DNA of 64,000 nucleotides from Pyrinomonadaceae bacterium (lineage in GTDB: Bacteria; Acidobacteriota; Blastocatellia; Pyrinomonadales; Pyrinomonadaceae). The stretch is from the NCBI GenBank assembly GCA_014534425.1, contig JACVRN010000009.1, positions 1 through 64,000 on the forward strand. Reading direction: 5' to 3'. This document shows, in pieces, positions 34,982 through 44,238 of the stretch (position 1 is the first letter of the stretch; the number at the start of each line of letters is the position of its first letter). The notes beneath the pieces were generated by a model. It had not been told where the DNA came from. It did no database searches and saw only the letters and a program-made list of their open reading frames with translations. The translations under genes and the position numbers were made by a program.

Positions 34982-37171
34982 ATGAGCACCACCCTTGATT
35001 CCCCTTCGCGTCAAACGAGCGACGACACTTCCGAGAGCAGAGCGCGCCCGCTCCTCGTAGCTCTCGCGGGCAATCCCAACGCAGGCAAGACAACTCTCTT
35101 CAACGCGCTGACGGGACTTCGTCAGAAGGTGGCGAACTATCCGGGCGTCACTGTCGAGCGCAAGGAGGGCGTGTGGCTCTTGGCCGAAGGAGCGCCGCCC
35201 GCGCGACTGATTGACCTTCCCGGACTTTACAGCCTGGACGCGTCCTCTATTGACGAACAGATTGCGCGCGACGTGATAACGGGACGCATCGCTGGTCTTC
35301 CTGCGCCCGATGTGATAGTCGCAGTCGTGGACGCCACCAACCTTGAGCGCAACCTGTATCTGGTCACGCAGCTTCTGGAATACGGTCGCCCTATGGTCGT
35401 AGCCCTGACCATGTACGACCTAGCCGAAAAAAGAGGGCTGAAGGTTGACATCAAGCGCCTGTCCGAAGCCTTGTGCGTTGAAGTGGTGCCGGTCACGGCA
35501 TCGCAGAAGCGCGGGCTGGAAGAGCTTCGCCGCGCGATACTCGCGGCCAGCGCGCGTCGTGGGCTTGTAGCAGGCTGGTGCCTGTCCGAGCAGGCCGAAA
35601 GAGAGTTGGCCGCGCTCATTCATCCCAACACAACATCGGCAGACAGGCACGCCGCCCTCAGAGAGCTTTACGGCGACGAGTTGCCGGAGGATGAGAAGCG
35701 GCGAGAAGCGATCCGCCGCGCACGCGAGCGGCTGGCCGAAACGGACGGCAACTGGTGGCAGGAGCCTCTGCTTGCTCGTTACGATTGGATTGAGCGCGTT
35801 TCGCGCGAGGCTAAGAACGAAGCGCCGGACTCGCACGCTCCCACCACGACCGAGCGCATAGACCGTGTGCTGACTCACAAAGTCATGGGGCCTGTGATTC
35901 TAATCCTCGTCATGCTCTTAATCTTTCAGGCCATCTTCTCGTGGGCGTCCGTGCCTATGGACTGGATTGACAAGGGATTCGGTGCGCTCGGCAGCCTGAC
36001 GCGCTCGCAGTTGCCGCAGGGTCTTTTCACAGACCTGCTGGTGGACGGAGTGATTGCGGGCGTGGGCGGCGTGCTGGTCTTCCTGCCGCAGATTCTGCTG
36101 CTCTTCTTCTTCATAGCCATACTGGAAGACACCGGCTACATGGCGCGAGCGGCCTTCCTGATGGACAGGCTGATGCGCGGCGTAGGTCTTCACGGCAAAG
36201 CCTTCATGCCGCTTCTATCCAGTTTCGCCTGCGCCATTCCAGGCATCATGGCTACGCGCACGATTGAGAATCCGAAAGACCGCATAGCGACCATCATGAT
36301 TGCGCCCTTCATGAGTTGCTCGGCGCGTCTTCCCGTCTACACGCTGATGATAGCCGCGTTCTTCTCCACGCAGAGAGTGTTCGGCATCATCTCCGTAGGT
36401 GCGCTGATGATTCTGGCGATGTATTTTCTGGGCATAGCGGTCGCCATCTGCGTCGCGTGGATAGCCAAGCGCACCATCTTGAAATCGCCGCCGCCGCCGC
36501 TTGTGCTGGAGATGCCGCCCTATCGCGTGCCAAACTTTCTGACCATCTTTCAAACCATCTGGTCGCGCGCCTGGCTCTTCGTGCGCCGCGCAGGCACAGT
36601 CATTCTGGCTATCTCAATCATCCTCTGGGCGCTGGCGACGTTCCCGCGCACGGAAGTTAAAAGCAACGCTACGCCAGCCGAAGCTGTCGCGCAGAATCAG
36701 GAAGCGTCAAAGGCGGAAGCCTCGGACGAGAGCGCCTTGGAGCAGGGCGAGCAGTTGCGTAATAGCTTCGCGGGCAGGCTAGGCCATTTGATAGAGCCTG
36801 TGATTACGCCTTTGGGCTTTGACTGGAAGATGGGAATCGCGCTCATCTCATCATTCGCCGCACGCGAAACGCTCGTCTCGACCCTGAGCATCATCTACAA
36901 CGTAGGCTCTGACGAGAACGAATCATCGCTGATAGAGGCTGTGCGCGAGGCGAAGCGCGCGGACGGCTCGCCCGCGTGGACGCCGCTTGTGGCTGTCTCC
37001 ATGATGGTCTTCTTTGTGCTTGCGCTTCAGTGCATGTCTACGGTGGCGATTGTGAAACGCGAGACCAACTCGTGGCGCTGGCCGCTCTTCATGATTGGCT
37101 ACATGCTAGCGCTGGCCTACATAGCCTCGCTCATCACGTTTCAGGGCGGGCGGCTGCTTGGCTTTACTTAA
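34982..37171 (+). CDS. feoB: Ferrous iron transporter FeoB
   Basis: A 729-residue membrane protein. The N-terminal G-protein domain has G1 GNPNAGKTTLFNALTG, switch GVTVERKEG and DLPGLYSLDASS. A helical spacer domain follows, then the Gate regions in the membrane part: DTGYMARAAFLMDRLMRG, CAIPGIMATRTIENPKDR, FMSCSARLPVYTLMIAAFF and SSFAARETLVSTLSIIY. It imports Fe(II). An acidic Ala/Glu-rich insert (about 560-600) lies between membrane segments. It sits in the feoA-feoB-Cys-rich peptide operon under a Fur-like box. Confidence 0.97.
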   Translation: MSTTLDSPSRQTSDDTSESRARPLLVALAGNPNAGKTTLFNALTGLRQKVANYPGVTVERKEGVWLLAEGAPPARLIDLPGLYSLDASSIDEQIARDVITGRIAGLPAPDVIVAVVDATNLERNLYLVTQLLEYGRPMVVALTMYDLAEKRGLKVDIKRLSEALCVEVVPVTASQKRGLEELRRAILAASARRGLVAGWCLSEQAERELAALIHPNTTSADRHAALRELYGDELPEDEKRREAIRRARERLAETDGNWWQEPLLARYDWIERVSREAKNEAPDSHAPTTTERIDRVLTHKVMGPVILILVMLLIFQAIFSWASVPMDWIDKGFGALGSLTRSQLPQGLFTDLLVDGVIAGVGGVLVFLPQILLLFFFIAILEDTGYMARAAFLMDRLMRGVGLHGKAFMPLLSSFACAIPGIMATRTIENPKDRIATIMIAPFMSCSARLPVYTLMIAAFFSTQRVFGIISVGALMILAMYFLGIAVAICVAWIAKRTILKSPPPPLVLEMPPYRVPNFLTIFQTIWSRAWLFVRRAGTVILAISIILWALATFPRTEVKSNATPAEAVAQNQEASKAEASDESALEQGEQLRNSFAGRLGHLIEPVITPLGFDWKMGIALISSFAARETLVSTLSIIYNVGSDENESSLIEAVREAKRADGSPAWTPLVAVSMMVFFVLALQCMSTVAIVKRETNSWRWPLFMIGYMLALAYIASLITFQGGRLLGFT

Positions 37172-37183
37172 AAACAGGTTGCG

Positions 37184-37396
37184 ATGTTCGACTGGCAAAC
37201 AATTCTTGTCACGCTCTTCATACTGGCCGCAGCGCTTTACGTCGCGCGGCGCGTCTTCTCTCGCCTGCGCTCCTTTCGCACGAGCAAGCGCAATACCTCA
37301 TCAACCTGTGACGCCGGATGTGGCTGTGGCGGTGAGAGCACGCAGGCCGCAAAGCATAAGACGCTTACAGGCATCGGGCGCGTTCGTTCTTCGTAA
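37184..37396 (+). CDS. FeoB-associated Cys-rich membrane protein
   Basis: A 70-residue peptide 12 bp after feoB. An N-terminal membrane helix (TILVTLFILAAALYVARRVF) is followed by CDAGCGCGGES. This matches the short proteins often found after feoB and called FeoB-associated Cys-rich membrane proteins; they may help deliver or sense iron. Position and composition support the call. Confidence 0.82.
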   Translation: MFDWQTILVTLFILAAALYVARRVFSRLRSFRTSKRNTSSTCDAGCGCGGESTQAAKHKTLTGIGRVRSS

Positions 37397-37400
37397 TCCC

Positions 37401-39029
37401 CTACGCCAAGGCTTTGTCAGCCGTATCCTCTTCCCCTCCCGTGTCGTAGCTCACGCTGTAGACAGTAACGGGGTCATCTATGTGCTTGACCTGAACCTCC
37501 CAGGGTTCGCTCAAGGGGAATCGGTCGCCCAACTCCTGCGCGGCCTCTTTCGTGACAAGAATCTGGCCGGGCCGGGCTATGCCTTCTATGCGGGACGCTA
37601 TGTTGACCGTGTCGCCTATGGCCGTGTACTCAAGGCGTTGCTCCGCGCCTATGCAGCCGACCGTAGCCTCGCCAGTGTTGATGCCTATGCCCAGCATGAC
37701 GTTCGGCAACTGCTTGGCCGCGAGTTGCATGTTGACGGCCTTGATGCGTTTCTGCATTCCAATGGCTGCGGCGACAGCGTCTACGGCATCGGTCTCGCCG
37801 CGAACGGGCGCGCCGAACAGAGCCATCAACCCGTCGCCCAGGTATTTATTGAGCGTGCCGTGATGCTTGAAAATCTCTGCGGCCATCTCTGTGAAGAGAA
37901 TGTTCAGGAGGTCTACAATCGTTTCGGGTCGCGCGCGATGCGCCAGCTTGGCAAAGCCGCGCACATCGCAGAAGAGGACGGTGACGCGACGGTTCGTTCC
38001 GCCCAACTGGAATTTCTGCGGATTCTCTACAAGCTCTTTGATGATGTGTTCGGGCATAAAGCGTGCGAAGGCTGCGCGTGCGCTCTCTTCACGACGCATG
38101 CGCTCGTGCGCGTTGGCGGCTTCTATGGCCGTAGCGGCCTGCGCTGCGACGGCTGCGAGAAGCTGTGTGTCAACTTCGGTGAAGGTTTCCAGAACGTCGC
38201 GGCGGTCTATGTAGAGCGCGCCGTGCACGTCCTCGCGCCCTACCAAAGGAGCGCAGGCCAGAGAGCGTATGCCCTGCATGACGGCGCTCTGGCTAACGTT
38301 CAGGTCAACGTCGCGCGTCACGTCATGAGACGAGAGCATGACGCGCTTTTCCATAGCGGTTCTGACGGCAGTGCGGCTGATGGTGCTCTCGTTAACCTGT
38401 TCGCCCTCGGACTTGCGAAAGCGAAGGCTGACGGGCCTGGGATCGCCGCAAGGGTCTGAGACCAGCGCCGCGCAGCAATCCGCAGGAATCGAGCGCATGA
38501 CTACTTCAGTGGCGTAATCAAGAATCGCTCCGGTATCGAAGACGGTGGCGAGTGCCGCGCTCATCTCGCACAACTGCGCCAGAATCTCCGCCTTTCGACG
38601 GAGTTCTTTAAGCTCTTCTTCCTTGGTCTGACGGGACGAGAAGGTGGTGGTCAGAAGCTGCGAGACGCTGGGCGTGGCCGGAACCATCGTCGTTCCCATA
38701 GAAAGCGGCTCGTCCACATAACGGAGCGGCGCGTCGTCTTTCCAGGCGACGCTGAAGACAGAGTTGATTATCTTTATACGGTCGCCCGTGCAGAGCGTGT
38801 GCGGGGCGTTTGTAATCTGCCCTTCGTTGACCAGAACCAGATTGCCTTTGCTCACGTTCCAAAGCTCCGCCTGCTCGCGCGAGATGGCGCGAATCTCCGC
38901 GTGGCGGCGCGAGACTCTCAGGTCGTCCAGGCGTATATTGTTATCCTGCGCACGGCCTATCGTCAGGCGCGTGCCTTCCTGCAACTCCCAACGCCTCTTC
39001 TGCCCGTCCAATTCCTCAATTATGAACAT
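37401..39029 (-). CDS. Class III adenylate/guanylate cyclase with FHA and GAF domains
   Basis: 542 residues in order: an FHA domain (about 20-95: LTIGRAQDNNIRLDDLRVSRRHAEI) that recognises phosphothreonine, a GAF domain (about 165-310, ending ALYIDRRDVLETFTEVD), and a class III cyclase domain (345-530). The cyclase has metal Asp in VLFCDVRGFAKLA and LGDGLMALFG, and GIGINTGEATVGCIGAE and DTVNIASRIEG. No TM segment. FHA input suggests control by Ser/Thr kinases such as the one at 3654. It is convergent with the feo operon, with 4 bp between stops. Confidence 0.94.
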   Translation of the reverse strand: MFIIEELDGQKRRWELQEGTRLTIGRAQDNNIRLDDLRVSRRHAEIRAISREQAELWNVSKGNLVLVNEGQITNAPHTLCTGDRIKIINSVFSVAWKDDAPLRYVDEPLSMGTTMVPATPSVSQLLTTTFSSRQTKEEELKELRRKAEILAQLCEMSAALATVFDTGAILDYATEVVMRSIPADCCAALVSDPCGDPRPVSLRFRKSEGEQVNESTISRTAVRTAMEKRVMLSSHDVTRDVDLNVSQSAVMQGIRSLACAPLVGREDVHGALYIDRRDVLETFTEVDTQLLAAVAAQAATAIEAANAHERMRREESARAAFARFMPEHIIKELVENPQKFQLGGTNRRVTVLFCDVRGFAKLAHRARPETIVDLLNILFTEMAAEIFKHHGTLNKYLGDGLMALFGAPVRGETDAVDAVAAAIGMQKRIKAVNMQLAAKQLPNVMLGIGINTGEATVGCIGAEQRLEYTAIGDTVNIASRIEGIARPGQILVTKEAAQELGDRFPLSEPWEVQVKHIDDPVTVYSVSYDTGGEEDTADKALA

Positions 39030-39140
39030 AGGCTTTGCTATCTCTCTTCGGATACGACCCGCTTGCTCTCATTCTAGCGCAGCAGAGAGAAAACGAACAT
39101 AGGGGAGTCCACCGGGCAAGCTCCGCGCAAGCCCGCAGAC

Positions 39141-39182
39141 AAAAACGGGAAGCCCCGCATGATTGTCGCAGGGGCTTCCCGT
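39141..39182 (-). terminator. Intrinsic terminator of the 39230 gene
   Basis: ACGGGAAGCCCC (39145-39156) and GGGGCTTCCCGT (39171-39182) form a perfect 12-bp stem with a 14-nt loop. On the minus strand it is followed by TTTTTGTC. Confidence 0.88.
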
Positions 39183-39229
39183 AATGAAGCTCAGCTAAGA
39201 GCTAAAAGGAGATTGAAGTAGTTGCTCTT

Positions 39230-40120
39230 CTACTTTCCTGTGTTGACGTACTGTATGCAATCGCCCTGGTTCTTGAAGGCGCGCGGAGTGTTGTAGGTCT
39301 TCCAGCCGTTGTTCTTGCACTGGTTCGCATCGGTCGGCGGGCCTATCTGCGGCTCGAAGTTGTAAGTGGTGTTGCAGGCGCTGACGCCAATAGTGAAAGC
39401 ATCCACGTTGCCTATGAAGCCGTTCCATGCGCCTTCGCCGAAGCCAGCTACAATTCGCACGCCGCCGCCCGATGCGCTATTAACAATCGTCGCGTCCGGG
39501 TGCTCCTCTATATATTTGTCCAGAGTGATGAGCGGCGGGCCGCCAGCACTTTCATTAGCAGACCACCATCCGCCTATGAGGGCATTCCACGTCTGCCAGG
39601 TGTTCAGAGAGACGCAGGCGGGATTGCCCGCGCACTGGTCTGGAACAGTGTCTCCGCCGAAGATGGTCGAGTAAGTTCCATTCTGATAGACAGGCTCGAA
39701 GAACAGAAAATCGTCTATCGTGCCATTGTTATCCAGGTCTATGTTGAGGAGTATATAAGGAGCCTGCCCGCCGCTTCCGAACGACTGCACGTAGGTGCTA
39801 TAGCTCAAGGCAGTCAAGTCACTGAGCTTTGTTCCGGCATAATTGGGATTGCGTAGCTGAGCAGCCTGGTCTCCAGCGCCGGGAGTCGAGGCGATGGAGA
39901 GTTGTGCGCTGCCCGTTCCGAGCGGCGGAGTTCCAGGCCCATTGACGAAATCCACATCCGTCTGGGTCGGGACTTCACTAATTGTCCAGCCATTCAAACT
40001 GGCAGGCGTAACAACCACAGTGGAACCGCACACCTGTGCGATAACGCTACTGATGGGGATTAAGGCCAACATAGCTATTAAGGTTATAGCTGCGACCGAA
40101 AGGCTTGTACGAATTCTCAT
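39230..40120 (-). CDS. Exported protein of unknown function with C-terminal KNQGDC motif
   Basis: A signal peptide (AAITLIAMLALIPISSVIAQ) leads a 296-residue beta-rich protein, with an Asp/Asn-rich stretch (LNIDLDNNGTIDDFLFF) that may bind calcium. The C-terminus CKNNGWKTYNTPRAFKNQGD-CIQYV is a motif I have seen at the ends of secreted proteins in several phyla; its role is unknown. The ATG at 40120 is chosen because AAAGGAGAAG precedes it; upstream in-frame sequence to 40198 is not signal-like. It has its own terminator downstream. Confidence 0.78.
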   Translation of the reverse strand: MRIRTSLSVAAITLIAMLALIPISSVIAQVCGSTVVVTPASLNGWTISEVPTQTDVDFVNGPGTPPLGTGSAQLSIASTPGAGDQAAQLRNPNYAGTKLSDLTALSYSTYVQSFGSGGQAPYILLNIDLDNNGTIDDFLFFEPVYQNGTYSTIFGGDTVPDQCAGNPACVSLNTWQTWNALIGGWWSANESAGGPPLITLDKYIEEHPDATIVNSASGGGVRIVAGFGEGAWNGFIGNVDAFTIGVSACNTTYNFEPQIGPPTDANQCKNNGWKTYNTPRAFKNQGDCIQYVNTGK

Positions 40121-40423
40121 AACTTCTCCTTTGATTGTTGGGATTATGCTCAGGGGGACATAATTCTCCCTGGGGCAAGAAATTGTTTGCCAAGCCAAAA
40201 AGCATCTCTTGGCGGCACATGAAATAGACGGTTAATGTTAGAGGGCAATGCGGTCAAGCGATTCTGGGCTTGAACTCGCTAATTTGCTTGCCTTGACATC
40301 AATCAGGCTGGATCACAAGCAGACGCCGGGGCTGAGCGCGCACGTTTGTGATAATCAAGCGTGGCGCAAACTTTATGCGAAGTATTCCTCTTCTGTCAAC
40401 GCCGGGCACTGGCAATACAGGAA
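40121..40423. other. 303-bp gap, promoter region of the exported protein
   Basis: No gene seen. On the minus strand TTGACC about 17 bp before TTAACC might be a promoter, and short stems ATTATG/CATAAT and GGCAA/TTGCC lie nearer the start codon; none is convincing. Confidence 0.4.
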
Positions 40424-41983
40424 TTAACTTTCGGCGTAGAGGCGCGCCAACTCGCGTTTGAGCAGCTTGCCCGTAGGCCCTTTGGGAATGTCTTTGACGA
40501 AGCGCACAGTCTTGGGGCACTTGTAGTCGGCCAGGCGCTCGCGGCAGAAGTTGATGATGTCTTCTTCGCTCGCTTCAGCGCCCTCTTTTAAAATCACGAA
40601 AGCCGCGACCTCTTCGCCGTAAAGCTGGTTGGGGATGCCTATGGTGGCGGCGGCGGCTACGGACGGATGCTGGTAAAGAACTTCGTCAATCTCGCGCGGG
40701 TAGATGTTCTCGCCGCCGCGTATAATCATGTCGCTCTTGCGGTCTACGATGTAGAAGAAGCCTTCCGAATCACGGTAGCCCACGTCGCCCGTGTGAAACC
40801 AGCCGTTGCGGAATGCCCGCGTGGTCGCTTCCTCGTTCTTGTAATAGCCCTTCAGAATGTTCTCGCCGCGCAGGACTATCTCGCCCAAGCTCCCGACCGG
40901 CACTTCGTTGTCATCATCGTCCACGACACGCATCTCGTTGCCTATGGGCATGCCGCATGAGCCTGGACGACGGCGCTCGTCCGGCGGGTTAAAGGTAGAG
41001 CGGCAGGTGGATTCGGATAACCCGTAGCCCTCTATGACAAGGCAGTTGAAACGCTCTTCGAATCTCTTCATGACTTCGGCGGGCACGGGCGCAGAGCCGC
41101 ACATGGCGAAGCGCAGTTGAGAAGTTTGAAGCCCTTCGGGCACGCCTTCCGGGTAAGTCTCAAGGAGCATGGAGAGCATGGTGGCGACTGAGCCGAAGGA
41201 AGTGATTTTGTAATCCGAGATAATCTGCCAGAAGCGAGAGGCTGAGAATCTGGGACTGACGACAGTCGAGCCGCCTGCATAAAGCGGCGTCATGGTCGTG
41301 ACCGAAACCGCGTTCATGTGAAAGAGCGGCATGATGGTTAGCAGCCGGTCGTGCTCAGTAAATTTCAGCCACTCTGAAATCTGCCGCGCGTTGGCTATCA
41401 GGTTGCCGTGCGTCAAGAGACAGCCCTTGGGCTTTCCGGTAGTGCCGGAAGTGTAGATGATAATCGCCTCGTCGTCGCGCTCTATAGAGACAGGCGGCAA
41501 AGGCTCGTCCGTAACAAACTCGGCTGTAGCCTCTGCTTCATCGTCGAACTCTATGACGTGCTTGAGGCTCTGCAGTTCATCAAGAATCTCGTCTACTCTT
41601 GGCTTAAAGTCCGCGTGCACCAGGAGCGCTTTGGCTTCCGAATTGTTGATGACGAAGGCTATCTCCTGCGACTTCAAAAGAGAGTTGACGGGGCCTGCGA
41701 GCGCGCCGAGCTTGAAGCATGCGAAGTAAGCGATGATGTATTCCGCAGAGTTTGGCATGAGCAGGCTTACGCGGTCGCCCTTCTCAATGCCGCGCGAGAT
41801 GAGCAGGCGCGCGGCGCGGTCTACGGCGCGGTCAAACTCCGTGTAGGTAAACCTGCGGCCATCTGCTTCCGAGAAGAGAAAGGTCTCGTCGGGCTTCGCG
41901 GCGGCGCGCGTTTCAAGCAGTTCGCGCAAGTTTAAAGGCTCAGCTTTCTGGCCCGCTTGCGGCCCGTTTTCGCTTTGATTCAT
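40424..41983 (-). CDS. Acyl-CoA synthetase (class I AMP-forming ligase)
   Basis: Activates a carboxylic acid to its CoA thioester through an acyl-adenylate. The 519 residues carry the P-loop-like AIIYTSGTTGKPKGCLLTHG, VIEGYGLSESTC (A5), GWFHTGDVGYRDSEGFFYIV (A7), DRKSDMIIRGGENIYPREID (A8) and the C-terminal Lys motif GPTGKLLKREL. The closest style is long-chain fatty acid-CoA ligase (FadD-like), but chain length cannot be read from the sequence. AGGAG precedes the ATG at 41983. It is a single gene divergent from the aldehyde dehydrogenase. Confidence 0.93.
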   Translation of the reverse strand: MNQSENGPQAGQKAEPLNLRELLETRAAAKPDETFLFSEADGRRFTYTEFDRAVDRAARLLISRGIEKGDRVSLLMPNSAEYIIAYFACFKLGALAGPVNSLLKSQEIAFVINNSEAKALLVHADFKPRVDEILDELQSLKHVIEFDDEAEATAEFVTDEPLPPVSIERDDEAIIIYTSGTTGKPKGCLLTHGNLIANARQISEWLKFTEHDRLLTIMPLFHMNAVSVTTMTPLYAGGSTVVSPRFSASRFWQIISDYKITSFGSVATMLSMLLETYPEGVPEGLQTSQLRFAMCGSAPVPAEVMKRFEERFNCLVIEGYGLSESTCRSTFNPPDERRRPGSCGMPIGNEMRVVDDDDNEVPVGSLGEIVLRGENILKGYYKNEEATTRAFRNGWFHTGDVGYRDSEGFFYIVDRKSDMIIRGGENIYPREIDEVLYQHPSVAAAATIGIPNQLYGEEVAAFVILKEGAEASEEDIINFCRERLADYKCPKTVRFVKDIPKGPTGKLLKRELARLYAES

Positions 41984-42084
41984 AGGCTCCTATGATATAT
42001 TACTCTCTGCTGGAGTCACCACACGCGGGGCGCTCGCCCGAAAATCCGAAAAAGCGTAAGGGGGAGCGCACTCATCTTTCACGG

Positions 42085-42112
42085 TTCAAGAGACCGTAAA
42101 GCTTTTCATAAT
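42085..42112 (+). promoter_or_regulatory. Possible promoter of the aldehyde dehydrogenase gene
   Basis: TTCAAG (42085-42090), 16 bp, CATAAT (42107-42112), about 43 bp before the ATG at 42155. A moderate match only. Confidence 0.35.
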
Positions 42113-42154
42113 CTACTCTCAAGGAAAAGGGATTCCGGGACGGGCCGGAAAGCT

Positions 42155-43633
42155 ATGACTATCTATCGTAATTTCATCAACGGCGAGTGGGCGGAATCCG
42201 CCTCGTCTAAAACGGCACAGAACATCAATCCGGCCAACACGGACGACGTGCTTGGAACCATCAAACAGGCCACGCGCGAAGAGGCGCGCCGCGCTGTCGA
42301 GTCAGCTGCGGAAGCCTTCCGCATGTGGCGCACTACGCCCGCGCCGCAAAGGGGCCGCATCATCGCACGCGCCGCGCGGCTTATGGAAGAGAATAAGGAA
42401 GAGTTGGCGCAGCTTCTGACGCGCGAAGAGGGCAAGACCATCTCGGAGTCTCGCGGAGAGCTTCAGCGCTCAATCAACGTGGCAGAGTTCTGCGCGGGCG
42501 AATCCCGTCGCATGAACGGCGAAACGATTCAATCGGAACTGCCAGCGAATTTCGCTTACACCATCAAGCAGCCTTTGGGCGTTGTGGCCTGCGTCACGCC
42601 CTGGAATTTTCCCGTTGCGATTCCCGTCTGGAAGATTGCGCCCGCACTGGTCGCCGGAAACACAGTCGTCTTCAAGCCTGCGTCTTTGACGCCCGCGACC
42701 GCAACTCGCATCGTAGAGCTTTTTGAAGAGGCGGGAATTCCGCGCGGCGTGCTTAATCTAATCATTGGCTCAGGCTCCGAAGCCGGAGACGAGATTATCA
42801 ATCACCCTGCAGTCAAGGCCGTCTCCTTCACAGGCTCTAACCAGATAGGCATACGTCTTTACGAAGAGGTATCCAGGCGCGGCGCTAAGGTTCAGTGCGA
42901 GATGGGAGGCAAGAATCCGGTGGTTGTGCTGGAAGACGCCGACATGGATTTAGCAGTCGAATCAACAGTGCAGGGCGGCTTCGGCTCTACGGGCCAACGC
43001 TGCACCGCCACCAGCCGCGCGATTGTCGTCAACGAGGTCGCAGACCGCTTCGTGGAAAGACTGGTCGAGCGTGCCAACAATCTGCGTATAGGCGCAGGCT
43101 CAGACCCGCAAGTTGAGATTGGCCCAAGCGTCGACGAGAATCAATTCAAGACCGTGCTCGAATACATAGACATTGGCCGCGAGGACGGGGCGCGGCTCTT
43201 GTGCGGGGGCGAGCGCGCAAGCGGCGACGGTCTTGATAAAGGCTACTTCGTCAAGCCTACGGTCTTTGACTTTGTTACGCCCGACATGAGAATCGCGCGC
43301 GAAGAGATTTTCGGCCCAGTCCTGTCCGTCCTTCGCGTCAAGGATTTTGACGAAGCCTTGCAGGTGGCGAACGACTCCGAATACGGTCTCTCTTCGTCCA
43401 TCTTCTCATCGGACGCCACGCGCATCTTCCGCTTCGTGGACGAGATTGAGACCGGCATGACGCACATCAACTCGCCCACCACGGGCGGCGAAGCGCACAT
43501 CCCCTTCGGCGGAATCAAAGCGACAGGCATAGGCGACCGCGAGCAAGGCTCCACGGCGCTGGATTTCTACACTGACCTGAAAGTCGTTTACGTTGACTAC
43601 ACCGGCAGAAAGAGAGAGGGCAACCTGTATTGA
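42155..43633 (+). CDS. NAD(P)-dependent aldehyde dehydrogenase
   Basis: Oxidises an aldehyde to an acid. Catalytic features are in place: Asn151 in [18 protein letters not shown], Glu249 in [11 protein letters not shown] and nucleophile Cys283 in [12 protein letters not shown], plus the late [10 protein letters not shown]. 492 residues. The C-terminus [15 protein letters not shown] is unusual for the family. In this neighbourhood it is a good candidate for oxidising malonate semialdehyde produced by the aminotransferase at 44239, but succinate-semialdehyde or other substrates are equally compatible with the sequence. Confidence 0.92.
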   Translation: MTIYRNFINGEWAESASSKTAQNINPANTDDVLGTIKQATREEARRAVESAAEAFRMWRTTPAPQRGRIIARAARLMEENKEELAQLLTREEGKTISESRGELQRSINVAEFCAGESRRMNGETIQSELPANFAYTIKQPLGVVACVTPWNFPVAIPVWKIAPALVAGNTVVFKPASLTPATATRIVELFEEAGIPRGVLNLIIGSGSEAGDEIINHPAVKAVSFTGSNQIGIRLYEEVSRRGAKVQCEMGGKNPVVVLEDADMDLAVESTVQGGFGSTGQRCTATSRAIVVNEVADRFVERLVERANNLRIGAGSDPQVEIGPSVDENQFKTVLEYIDIGREDGARLLCGGERASGDGLDKGYFVKPTVFDFVTPDMRIAREEIFGPVLSVLRVKDFDEALQVANDSEYGLSSSIFSSDATRIFRFVDEIETGMTHINSPTTGGEAHIPFGGIKATGIGDREQGSTALDFYTDLKVVYVDYTGRKREGNLY

Positions 43634-43656
43634 CGAGCGTGTAGAGAAAGACGGAT

Positions 43657-44193
43657 ATGCACATAAAATTTCTGCTACTCGCAATCTGTTTCACCTTAGC
43701 CTGTAGTGCGGTCGTTTCCGCTCAGGCCATACAGAGCGTCTATACGAATTTCAAGAATTGCAAAACCCTTGAAAGGGATGACCAGGCCGCCGGTTATCTT
43801 TTGGAGCAATGTCGGGGCGTAGGCGGCTACAAGCTGATGGTCAGGTCACAGGACGACCGCCAGGACATTACAGTCCTGACTCCCCGTGGCTCGGAGCAGG
43901 AGCTTAATTTAGGTCAGATAGGCGGAGGCGGATTCTCTGGCCTGGGAGAGAAAGCCGAGTGGAGAGTTAAAAGGGAAGGCGGCAAGACCGTGCCCATCGC
44001 GCTGATAGTTCGCTTCAACGTCGTCACGGATTCGTCAAATCCCGAAAAGACCACTTCGTATCTGGTCGTCTCTAAAATCACAGCCCGGCAGGTTTGCCGT
44101 ATAGGTGAAGTTGATCCAGGGCCGAACGCGAACGAAGAAGCTCGGCGCATGGCTGACTCGTCGGCCACCAAGCCATGCATCAAGCCTCTATAG
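43657..44193 (+). CDS. Exported protein, paralogue of the gene at 30111
   Basis: 178 residues with a signal peptide (FLLLAICFTLACSAVVSAQ). It shares SVYTNF, Cys-spaced QCRGVGGYKLMV, AEWRVKREGGKTVPIALIVR and NANEEARRMADSSATK with the exported protein at 30111-30671. Two further Cys (QVCRIG, KPCIK) are specific to this copy. Function unknown. It lies between the aldehyde dehydrogenase and the aminotransferase on the same strand, so it is possibly cotranscribed. Confidence 0.78.
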   Translation: MHIKFLLLAICFTLACSAVVSAQAIQSVYTNFKNCKTLERDDQAAGYLLEQCRGVGGYKLMVRSQDDRQDITVLTPRGSEQELNLGQIGGGGFSGLGEKAEWRVKREGGKTVPIALIVRFNVVTDSSNPEKTTSYLVVSKITARQVCRIGEVDPGPNANEEARRMADSSATKPCIKPL

Positions 44194-44238
44194 CTTACGT
44201 GAGCATTAAAACCCTTTACCATTTTCGAGGAACACCAA

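Noticed and set aside
37158-38459. 433-codon plus-strand frame opposite the cyclase gene
   Set aside because: It starts inside feoB, overlaps the Cys-rich peptide gene in another frame and shows no family features; the cyclase on the other strand is clear.
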